This document shows, one piece after another, positions 1 through 5,952 of a stretch of 5,952 nucleotides of DNA (position 1 is its first letter; each line of letters starts with the position of its first letter). A model generated the notes under the pieces. The model was not told the origin of the DNA. It made no database searches and saw nothing but the letters and a program-made list of their open reading frames with translations. This stretch comes from Pseudomonadota bacterium. Lineage in GTDB: Bacteria; Pseudomonadota; Gammaproteobacteria; Burkholderiales; SHXO01. The stretch lies in NCBI GenBank assembly GCA_023430065.1, contig JAEZCG010000123.1, positions 1 through 5,952 on the forward strand, read 5' to 3'. The translations under genes were made by a program, and so were the position numbers.

Positions 1-2
1 CG

Positions 3-485
3 TCGACCCTGCCGCCGAGCAAGGCGGCGCGATCGGCCGGGGACGCGGCGACCGGCGCGCCGCAGCTCGCGCTCGACCCGGCCGGCTGGGCCGAACTGGT
101 AGTCGCGTTGCGGCTGGGCGGCATGGCGCGCATGCTCGCTCAGCACACCGAGCTGATCGGCGTGACCGGCTCCCGCGTGGACCTGCGCGTTGCCGAGGCC
201 CACAGGCATCTGCTGGAGAAGCCCTATCGCGACAAGCTGCAGAGCGTGCTGGCCGAACACCTTCGCCATCCCGTGCAGATCGAGTTCCACCTGGGCGACC
301 CCGCCGCCGCGACACCCGCGAAGGTCGAGGAGCGCGAACGCCGGGCGCGCCAGCGCGGTGCCGTGGAGGCGATCGACCGCGATCCGTTCGTGCGCGAGCT
401 GGTGGAGAACTTCGATGCCCGCGTCGCGGACGAATCCATACGACCGGTGGACGAGGCGGTGTCGCGCCGGCCATCCGATGCCTGA
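3..485 (+). CDS. dnaX: DNA polymerase III subunit gamma/tau, C-terminal part (partial, 5' end outside window)
   Basis: The reading frame is open from the left edge to a TGA at 483-485, giving the last 160 residues. The tau form is the central clamp-loader subunit of the DNA polymerase III holoenzyme; its C-terminal domain binds the polymerase alpha subunit. The visible part starts in a Pro/Ala/Gly-rich linker, then has a folded block beginning near DPAGWAELV and LGGMARMLAQHTEL, and ends with VENFDARVADESIRPV. That last stretch closely resembles the end of E. coli tau (FDAELDEESIRPI), which is the main basis for the call. The ATPase domain, zinc-binding module and any frameshift site for the short gamma form lie outside the window. 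A TTG at 108 could be mistaken for a start but sits inside the domain. ybaB follows after 41 nt, the common dnaX-ybaB-recR order. The identification is firm for a C-terminal fragment; whether this species also makes gamma cannot be seen. Confidence 0.93.
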   Translation, partial: STLPPSKAARSAGDAATGAPQLALDPAGWAELVVALRLGGMARMLAQHTELIGVTGSRVDLRVAEAHRHLLEKPYRDKLQSVLAEHLRHPVQIEFHLGDPAAATPAKVEERERRARQRGAVEAIDRDPFVRELVENFDARVADESIRPVDEAVSRRPSDA

Positions 486-511
486 TGCGCGCCGCACGCC
501 GCGCCTGACTT

Positions 512-519
512 GAGAGGGG
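512..519 (+). promoter_or_regulatory. Strong ribosome binding site of ybaB
   Basis: GAGAGGGG with a 7-nt spacer to the ATG at 527. It is the clearest purine-rich Shine-Dalgarno sequence on the + strand of this window. It favours the first of the two tandem ATG codons (527 and 530) as the start. Confidence 0.75.
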
Positions 520-526
520 TTACGCC

Positions 527-853
527 ATGATGAAAGGCCAGTTGGCCGGGCTGATGAAGCAGGCCCAGCAGATGCAGGAGAACATGCGCAAGCTTCAGGA
601 GCAGCTTGCCAGCGTGGAGGTCGAGGGGCAGTCCGGAGCCGGCCTGGTGAAGGTCGTGATGACCTGCAAGCACGACGTCAAGCGCGTCAGCATCGATCCG
701 AGCCTGCTCGCGGACGACAAAGACATGCTGGAGGATCTGGTCGCCGCTGCGGTGAACGACGCCGTGCGCAAGGTGGAGAGCACGACGCAGGAGAAGATGG
801 CAGGTGTGGCCACCGGGATGGGGCTGCCGCCCGGCTTCAAGCTGCCGTTCTGA
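527..853 (+). CDS. ybaB: YbaB/EbfC family nucleoid-associated DNA-binding protein
   Basis: A 108-residue protein, practically the family length (E. coli YbaB has 109). It aligns along its whole length with E. coli YbaB: an N-terminal helix [21 protein letters not shown] (about residues 9-29), the beta-strand block [16 protein letters not shown] (30-45), [24 protein letters not shown] (57-79) and the hallmark C-terminal LPPGFKLPF. Family members form dimers that bind DNA and are linked to nucleoid organisation, and in some species to gene regulation. The position between dnaX and recR is the classical one. It probably shares a transcript with dnaX (41-nt gap) and recR (31-nt gap). The start at the first ATG is set by the GAGAGGGG ribosome binding site; a start at the adjacent second ATG would remove only one Met. 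No key block is missing. The identity is near certain, while the exact cellular role is known only from the family. Confidence 0.97.
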   Translation: MMKGQLAGLMKQAQQMQENMRKLQEQLASVEVEGQSGAGLVKVVMTCKHDVKRVSIDPSLLADDKDMLEDLVAAAVNDAVRKVESTTQEKMAGVATGMGLPPGFKLPF

Positions 854-870
854 ACGTAGGCCGAACTTCC

Positions 871-883
871 CGGGCGTCGCCCG
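871..883 (+). promoter_or_regulatory. Small hairpin abutting the recR start codon
   Basis: CGGGCG-T-CGCCCG is a perfect dyad. In RNA it gives a 5-bp GC stem (871-875 with 879-883) and a GTC loop, ending one nucleotide before the recR ATG at 885. It lies where a ribosome binding site should be, and no such site is present there. The nearest purine-rich element is GTAGG at 856-860. A role in translation initiation is inference. Confidence 0.4.
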
Positions 884-884
884 C

Positions 885-1484
885 ATGCAAAGTCCATCCA
901 GCCTGGAGGCGCTGATCCAGGCGTTGCGCTGCCTGCCCGGCGTCGGACCCAAGTCCGCGCAGCGCATGGCCTACCATCTCCTTCAGCGCGATCAGACCGG
1001 TGCTGCTCGCCTGAGCCAGGCGCTCGAGCGTGCGCTGTCGATGATCCGCCACTGCGAGCGCTGCAACACCTTCACCGAGGCGCCCGTATGCGAGACCTGT
1101 GCTTCGCCGCGCCGGGACAACACGCTCCTGTGTGTGGTGGAGACGCCCGCCGACCTGTTGATGATGGAGCAGACGCAGTGCTACCGCGGGCAGTACTTCG
1201 TGCTGATGGGGCGGCTCTCTCCTCTCGACGGCATCGGACCGCGCGACATCCACCTCGACCGCCTGCTCAAGCGGGCCGGCGACGCGCAGGTGAGGGAGGT
1301 GATCCTGGCCACCAACTTCACCGTCGAGGGCGAAGCCACCGCGCACTACATCGGCGAGCTGTTGCGTGCACGCGGTGTCGCCGTGTCGCGCATCGCGCGC
1401 GGCCTGCCCGTGGGCGGGGAGCTGGAACACGTCGACAGCGGCACGCTTGCACAGGCGCTCATCGAGCGGCGCGCCGTACAGTGA
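885..1484 (+). CDS. recR: Recombination mediator protein RecR
   Basis: A 199-residue protein (E. coli RecR has 201) of the RecFOR pathway, which helps load RecA onto SSB-coated single-stranded DNA at gaps. Visible modules in order are: a helix-hairpin-helix segment [21 protein letters not shown] (about 13-33); a zinc finger with Cys57, Cys60, Cys69 and Cys72 (CERC...CETC); a Toprim domain from about residue 80 ([13 protein letters not shown], then [16 protein letters not shown] and [11 protein letters not shown]); and a C-terminal segment [20 protein letters not shown]. All family hallmarks are intact. The ATG at 885 is chosen because the protein then begins like E. coli RecR (MQ...[17 protein letters not shown]). 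The frame is open further upstream to an ATG at 804 inside ybaB, but that extension has no resemblance to RecR. There is no good ribosome binding site, so translation may depend on coupling to ybaB, which stops 31 nt upstream. Confidence 0.97.
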   Translation: MQSPSSLEALIQALRCLPGVGPKSAQRMAYHLLQRDQTGAARLSQALERALSMIRHCERCNTFTEAPVCETCASPRRDNTLLCVVETPADLLMMEQTQCYRGQYFVLMGRLSPLDGIGPRDIHLDRLLKRAGDAQVREVILATNFTVEGEATAHYIGELLRARGVAVSRIARGLPVGGELEHVDSGTLAQALIERRAVQ

Positions 1485-1530
1485 TGCATCGGCTGCGCGC
1501 TGCCCATTGACCGCGAGCGCCATCCGAACG

Positions 1531-1559
1531 AACATGTCGCGCTTGAAGCGCGACAAGTT
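1531..1559 (+). terminator. 21-nt perfect dyad between recR and rluB; possible terminator or operator
   Basis: The half-site TGTCGCGCTT (1535-1544) and its exact complement AAGCGCGACA (1546-1555) flank a single G. After one A-A mismatch, AAC (1531-1533) and GTT (1557-1559) pair as well. As RNA this is a 9-bp stem with a TGA loop, followed by only three T residues (1558-1560), so it is weak by the usual intrinsic-terminator rule. A second, mutually exclusive stem is possible between GCGCGA (1548-1553) and TCGCGC (1560-1565). It lies 50 nt after the recR stop and 55 nt before the rluB start. It may end the dnaX-ybaB-recR transcript or be a protein-binding operator for rluB. The structure is seen; the role is inferred. 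Confidence 0.45.
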
Positions 1560-1614
1560 TCGCGCGGCCAGCCGATAACACCACGCATCAGAGTAGCGAA
1601 ACGTCACACGCCGC

Positions 1615-2676
1615 ATGCCGCGACCGAATCGATCCTCATCGCAGCGACGTCCAGGCCCGTTGCGCGCCAAGCAGACCCGTCGGGCACCGGAGCGCGTCAA
1701 TGGACGTCCGGTGGGCGAGGTCGCGGACGCCGCCAATGGACCACAGAAGATCCACAAGGTGCTCGCACAGGCCGGGCTCGGCTCGCGTCGCGAGATGGAA
1801 GCGCTGATCCGCGAGGGCAAGGTGCGCGTCAACGGCGAGCCGGCCCAGGTCGGCATGCGTGTGCGCGCCGGGGATGTCATCCGCGTAGGGCGGCGCCAGG
1901 TGACGGTGCGCGACGACGACAAGCTGCCGCGCGTGATCCTCTATCACAAGCCCGAGGGCGAGATCGTCAGTCATGACGACCCGCAGGGACGGCCCACCGT
2001 GTTCGAGAAGTTGCCCGCAATGCGGCGCGGAAAGTGGCTGGCGGTGGGGCGCCTCGACTACAACACGTCGGGACTGCTCATCTTCACGACCTCGGGTGAA
2101 CTCGCCAACCGCCTGATGCATCCTCGCTTCGAGGTCGAGCGCGAGTACGCCGTGCGCATCATCGGCAAGCTGCCCGAGGACAAGGTACGTGACCTGACCC
2201 GCGGCGTCCGGCTCGAGGATGGCATGGCCCGTTTCGAGGAACTGGAGGAGCGCGGCGGACGCGGCACCAACAACTGGTACCGGGTCGTTCTGCGCGAGGG
2301 GCGCAATCGCGTGGTGCGCCGGATGTTCGATGCGGTCGGCTACAAGGTCAGCCGCCTCATGCGCGTGCGCTTCGGCGTCGTGTCGCTACCGTTCGGGCTG
2401 CGGCGCGGGGGATGGCGCGAACTGGAAGAGGTGCAGACCGGCCGGATTATGGCGTGGTCCGAGACGCTCGTCGATCCGCAATCGGCCGCGCCGCCGGCGG
2501 CCGCACCGATGAGCGCTCCTGCCGCTGCCGGTCGCGTGAAGCACCGCGGGGCGGCGCCGCGCACCGCCCCCGCGGCGGGCCGCGGTGCCCCGGGCAAGGC
2601 GCGGGTCAGCCCGGCAGCTGGTCGCGTTCGAGGAGAAAAACCGGATCGCCGCCCGCGCTCGTCTCGAGCCAGGTGA
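1615..2676 (+). CDS. rluB: 23S rRNA pseudouridine synthase RluB
   Basis: A 353-residue RsuA/RluB-type pseudouridine synthase. In E. coli, RluB makes pseudouridine 2605 in 23S rRNA. The order is: a basic N-terminal extension (1-44); an S4 RNA-binding domain (about 45-98: KIHKVLAQAGLGSRREMEAL, GKVRVNG); a linker with the RluB-like KPEGE...DDPQGRPTVFEKLP (112-134); and the catalytic domain with GRLDYNTSGLL, in which Asp148 is the expected nucleophile, followed by ELANRLMHPRFEVEREYAVR, LREGRNRVVRRMFDAVG and LMRVRFGVVSLPFGLRRGGWRELE. Residues from about 286 form a low-complexity Ala/Pro/Arg/Gly tail, probably disordered. E. coli RluB has 291 residues, so both ends are long here. The last 23 or so residues are coded antisense to the end of prmB. 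The ATG at 1615 has no clear ribosome binding site; the GTG at 1711 (codon 33) is an alternative that would keep the S4 domain whole. RluB is preferred over RluE/RluF because of the S4 domain and linker motif. Confidence 0.93.
   Translation: MPRPNRSSSQRRPGPLRAKQTRRAPERVNGRPVGEVADAANGPQKIHKVLAQAGLGSRREMEALIREGKVRVNGEPAQVGMRVRAGDVIRVGRRQVTVRDDDKLPRVILYHKPEGEIVSHDDPQGRPTVFEKLPAMRRGKWLAVGRLDYNTSGLLIFTTSGELANRLMHPRFEVEREYAVRIIGKLPEDKVRDLTRGVRLEDGMARFEELEERGGRGTNNWYRVVLREGRNRVVRRMFDAVGYKVSRLMRVRFGVVSLPFGLRRGGWRELEEVQTGRIMAWSETLVDPQSAAPPAAAPMSAPAAAGRVKHRGAAPRTAPAAGRGAPGKARVSPAAGRVRGEKPDRRPRSSRAR
2544..2575 (-). terminator. GC-rich hairpin downstream of prmB, inside the rluB tail
   Basis: On the + strand, CCGCGGGG (2544-2551) pairs with CCCCGCGG (2568-2575); after a bulged C at 2567, CGG (2552-2554) pairs with CCG (2564-2566), leaving a 9-nt loop. 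It begins 30 nt past the prmB stop, where a terminator for the dapE-prmB transcript would be expected. No T tract follows on the - strand. The hairpin could equally be a by-product of the GC-rich codons of the rluB tail. Confidence 0.25.
2606..2676. other. Convergent coding overlap of rluB and prmB (71 nt)
   Basis: The rluB stop (TGA, 2674-2676) lies past the prmB stop (read from 2608 to 2606), so the two coding regions share 71 nt in antisense. The shared part encodes RluB residues 331-353 (low-complexity, basic) and PrmB residues 275-297 (the family-like end ETSAGGDPVFLLERDQL). The conserved sequence is therefore on the prmB side. This suggests that rluB reads on into prmB after loss of an earlier stop. 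Confidence 0.85.
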
Positions 2677-3499
2677 ACTCCAGGTCAGGGAAGGCGGCCT
2701 CGACCCGCTGCCGTCCGCTGCCCACCTCGACGATGAGAATTCCCTCCGGCGCCAGGTGTTCACGCGCGCGCGCGAGGATGCCGCGCACGATCTCCAGCCC
2801 ATCCTCGCCACCGGCCAGCGCCATGCGCGGCTCATGCCGGTACTCCTGCGGCAACGTGGCCATGTCCGCCGCATCCACGTAGGGCGGATTGCTGACGATG
2901 ACCTGATAGCGGCGGCCGGAGAGGCCGGCGAACAGGTCCGACTGCACCAGCCGCACGCGCGACTGCAGCGCGTAGTCCTCCACGTTGCGCCGGGCCACTT
3001 CCAGCGCCTCGGGTGACAGGTCGACGGCGTCCACGCTGGCATCGGGGTAGGTGAGGGCGAGCAGGATCGCCAGGCAGCCCGAACCCGTGCACAGATCCAG
3101 ACAACTCGACACGAATTCGGGGTCCTGGTGAGACGAGGCGACGCCTTCCAGGATCAGTTCCGCGATGTGCGAGCGGGGCACGATCACGCGCTCGTCGACG
3201 TAGAAGCGATAGTCGCGCAGCCAGGCCTCGTGCGTGAGGTAGGCTGCGGGCAGGCGCTCGGTGACGCGCCGGTCGATCACGTGCAGCAGCGCATCGACCT
3301 CGCTCGGGAGCAGGCGTGCATCGAGGAAGGGGTCCAGCCGGTCCAACGGAAGATGCAGCGCATGGAGCAAGAGATAGGCGGCTTCGTCATAGGCGTTGTC
3401 GTTGCCGTGTCCGTAGGAGAGTCCAGCCTGCTGGAAACGGGTCACCGCATGGCGAAGCAGATCGCGCAGGGTACGGAAGGTGGCGGCCGCATGATCCAT
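2606..3499 (-). CDS. prmB: Ribosomal protein L3 N5-glutamine methyltransferase PrmB
   Basis: A 297-residue SAM-dependent methyltransferase (E. coli PrmB has 310). PrmB methylates a glutamine side chain of ribosomal protein L3 during assembly of the large subunit. An N-terminal helical substrate-binding region (about 1-90) precedes YRFYVDERVIVPRSHIAELI (98-117), a PrmB-type sequence that separates it from the release-factor methylase PrmC. Then come SAM motif I LDLCTGSGCLAI (134-145), the acidic end of the next strand VDAVDLS (156-162) and the catalytic NPPY at 204-207, followed by YRHEPRMALAGGEDGL. The ATG at 3499 is chosen because AAGG sits 6 nt upstream, inside the end of dapE, and because the protein then has family length. 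The frame stays open far upstream (to 4567) within dapE, but that stretch is out of frame with dapE and not protein-like. It starts 2 nt after the dapE stop, so translational coupling is likely. Confidence 0.95.
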   Translation of the reverse strand: MDHAAATFRTLRDLLRHAVTRFQQAGLSYGHGNDNAYDEAAYLLLHALHLPLDRLDPFLDARLLPSEVDALLHVIDRRVTERLPAAYLTHEAWLRDYRFYVDERVIVPRSHIAELILEGVASSHQDPEFVSSCLDLCTGSGCLAILLALTYPDASVDAVDLSPEALEVARRNVEDYALQSRVRLVQSDLFAGLSGRRYQVIVSNPPYVDAADMATLPQEYRHEPRMALAGGEDGLEIVRGILARAREHLAPEGILIVEVGSGRQRVEAAFPDLEFTWLETSAGGDPVFLLERDQLPG

Positions 3500-3501
3500 G
3501 G

Positions 3502-4682
<1,181 letters not shown>

Positions 4683-4696
4683 CGGGGCGGGCATCC

Positions 4697-4734
4697 ACGG
4701 GCCCGTCGCCGGGGAACCGGCTTGCGCCGGCGCA
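4697..4734 (-). terminator. Cluster of GC-rich inverted repeats after pilU
   Basis: The spacer between pilU and dapE holds overlapping inverted repeats: TGCGCCGGCGCA (4723-4734) directly after the pilU stop, CCGGC-TTGC-GCCGG (4717-4730), GCCGG-GGAA-CCGGC (4708-4721) and ACGGGCCCGT (4697-4706). The two hairpins share an arm and cannot form at once. There is no T tract. It may end the pilU transcript or mark its 3' end; the function is inferred. Confidence 0.35.
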
Positions 4735-5889
4735 TCAGTTGCCGGCGTGAATGTCGATGCGGAAGTCCTTGAACGAGGCGGCGTTCGCTTCCATCGCCAC
4801 CGGCGTCTTCGCGCCGATGCGCTGCGCGTTCTGTTCGGCGTTGTTCATGATCCACGCCAGGTTGGTCGCCGAGTCCGAGTTGCGCAGGGCCTCGTCCTTG
4901 GTGATGTGGCCGTCGGCGTAGAGCTTGAACAGCGCCTGCTCGAAGCTGGTGGATCCGGGAGACAGGCTCTTTTCGATCGCCTCCTTGATCTGGTCGATCT
5001 CCCCCTTCACGATCAATTCCTGGATGTGCTTGCTGTTCAGCAACACCTCGACCACGGCGACCTGCTTGCCGTCGACCGCTTTCACCAGACGCTGGGAAAT
5101 GATGGCCTTGAGACTGGAGGCCAGATCGTGCAGTAGCGCCGAGCGCGCATCGTGCGGAAAGAAGTTGATGATGCGGTTGAGTGCGTGGTAGCTGTTGTTC
5201 GCGTGCAGCGTGGACATGCACAGGTGGCCGGTCTGCGCGTAAAGCAGCGCCTGCTGCAGCGTCTCGCGGTCGCGCGATTCGCCGATCATCAGGATGTCGG
5301 GCGCCTCGCGCATGGCGTTGACCAATGCATTGTGGTAGCTCTTGGTGTCGATCCCCACCTCGCGCTGGTTGATCACGCAGCGGTTGTGCCGAAACACGAA
5401 TTCGATCGGATCCTCCACCGTCAGCACGTGCCCGCCGCGCGTGTTGTTGCGGTGTTCGATCATGGCGGCCAGGGTGGTGGACTTGCCGGAGCCGGTCGCG
5501 CCCACGACCAGGATCAGCCCGCGCTTCTCCATGATCAGATCCTTGAGGATCGGCGGCAGGCGCAAGGCCTCCAGACCCGGGGTCTGGGTGCGCAGGTAGC
5601 GGATGACCATGCCGACGTTGCCCCGCTGCCGGAACACATTCACCCGGAACCGGCCGACCTCGGGCACCGGGAACGAGAAGTTCAATTCCCAGGTCTGCTC
5701 GAAGTCCTTCTGGTCCTTCTCCGACATCAGTTCGTAGGTGATCGTCTTCACCTGCTCGGGCGAGAGGACGTCGCCGTTGACCGGCATGATCGTGCCCAGG
5801 ATCTTGATGGAGATGGGCATGCCGGCCGAGATGAACAGGTCGGAGGCTTGTTTCTCGGCCATCAGCTTGAGAACGGGCAGCAGGAACAT
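4735..5889 (-). CDS. pilU: PilT/PilU-family type IV pilus retraction ATPase, PilU-type
   Basis: A 384-residue cytoplasmic hexameric ATPase at the base of the type IV pilus, which assists PilT in depolymerising the fibre for twitching motility. An N-terminal PAS-like domain (about 1-110: KLMAEKQASDLFISAGMP, GRFRVNVFRQRGNVGMVIR) precedes the RecA-like motor. The motor has Walker A GATGSGKST (130-138, Lys136), the Asp box TVEDPIEF (157-164), the Walker B region ILMIGESRDRET (199-210) with Glu204, and the His box with His222 and His229 (QTGHLCMSTLHANN). The C-terminal part continues past the motor (KGEIDQIKEAIEKS...TFEQAL-like), and the total length fits PilU (about 380) rather than PilT (about 345). 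Ser205 replaces the usual hydrophobic residue of GEIRD or GEVRS. The ATG at 5889 gives the normal N-terminus; a stop in frame at 5938-5940 limits extension. The ribosome binding site is weak. PilT is the main alternative name. Confidence 0.88.
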   Translation of the reverse strand: MFLLPVLKLMAEKQASDLFISAGMPISIKILGTIMPVNGDVLSPEQVKTITYELMSEKDQKDFEQTWELNFSFPVPEVGRFRVNVFRQRGNVGMVIRYLRTQTPGLEALRLPPILKDLIMEKRGLILVVGATGSGKSTTLAAMIEHRNNTRGGHVLTVEDPIEFVFRHNRCVINQREVGIDTKSYHNALVNAMREAPDILMIGESRDRETLQQALLYAQTGHLCMSTLHANNSYHALNRIINFFPHDARSALLHDLASSLKAIISQRLVKAVDGKQVAVVEVLLNSKHIQELIVKGEIDQIKEAIEKSLSPGSTSFEQALFKLYADGHITKDEALRNSDSATNLAWIMNNAEQNAQRIGAKTPVAMEANAASFKDFRIDIHAGN

Positions 5890-5907
5890 GGTCTTGAAGG
5901 TCCGAAA

Positions 5908-5923
5908 CGGCCCGGCAGGGCCG
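5908..5923 (-). terminator. Hairpin upstream of pilU, possible end of the preceding transcript
   Basis: Read on the - strand, CGGCCC-TGCC-GGGCCG forms a perfect 6-bp stem with a 4-nt loop and is followed by TTT. It lies 18 nt before the pilU ATG. It could be a weak terminator or attenuator between an upstream gene outside the window (pilT is the usual neighbour) and pilU. The rest of 5890-5952 shows no identifiable gene; the short frame ending at 5938-5940 is too short to name. Confidence 0.35.
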
Positions 5924-5952
5924 ACGTCAGAGGCGCCTCAAGCAAGTTCCGG

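Noticed and set aside
3..107. TTG at 108 as the start of a separate small gene
   Set aside because: The frame is open to the left edge, and the residues before it (DPAGWAELVVA) continue the DnaX C-terminal domain.
224..967. Open frame on the - strand (247 codons) opposite dnaX, ybaB and recR
   Set aside because: It is antisense to three conserved genes and contains no recognisable protein.
1543..1579. Possible promoter for rluB (TTGAAG at 1543 and GATAAC at 1574)
   Set aside because: Each hexamer matches consensus at only 4 of 6 positions, and the 25-nt spacing is far from 17. TTGAAG is also part of the palindrome.
837..1922. Long open frame on the - strand (361 codons) across recR and rluB
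   Set aside because: It is antisense to two well-identified genes, has an Arg/His/Gly-rich composition without any recognisable motif, and is what a high-GC coding region produces on the opposite strand.

Overview
The window is a GC-rich, densely packed piece of bacterial chromosome made of ordinary core genes. The gene content (dnaX-ybaB-recR, rluB, prmB, dapE and a type IV pilus retraction ATPase of the PilU type) and the protein sequences suggest a betaproteobacterium, with a gammaproteobacterium as the alternative. This is a judgement from family resemblance, not from a phylogeny. There is no mobile element, tRNA, rRNA, CRISPR array or sign of recent transfer.

Layout: four genes run rightward on the + strand. 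These are the 3' end of dnaX (cut by the left edge), ybaB/ebfC, recR and, after a 130-nt spacer holding a striking palindrome, rluB. Three genes run leftward on the - strand from the right end: pilU, dapE and prmB. The two groups converge, and the 3' ends of rluB and prmB overlap by 71 nt.

How the genes work together: dnaX, ybaB and recR are a classic replication/repair cluster (clamp loader subunit, nucleoid-associated protein, RecFOR recombination mediator). rluB modifies 23S rRNA and prmB methylates ribosomal protein L3, so the convergent pair are both ribosome-maturation genes. dapE serves lysine and peptidoglycan synthesis and is separated from prmB by only 2 nt, so the two are almost certainly co-transcribed and probably translationally coupled. 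pilU drives pilus retraction together with PilT, whose gene may lie just beyond the right edge.

No previously undescribed system was found. The points most worth checking are regulatory: a perfect TATAAT box 8 nt upstream of the dapE ATG, which suggests a leaderless or nearly leaderless transcript; a perfect 21-nt dyad between recR and rluB; a small hairpin against the recR start codon, which lacks a normal ribosome binding site; and the antisense coding overlap of rluB and prmB.
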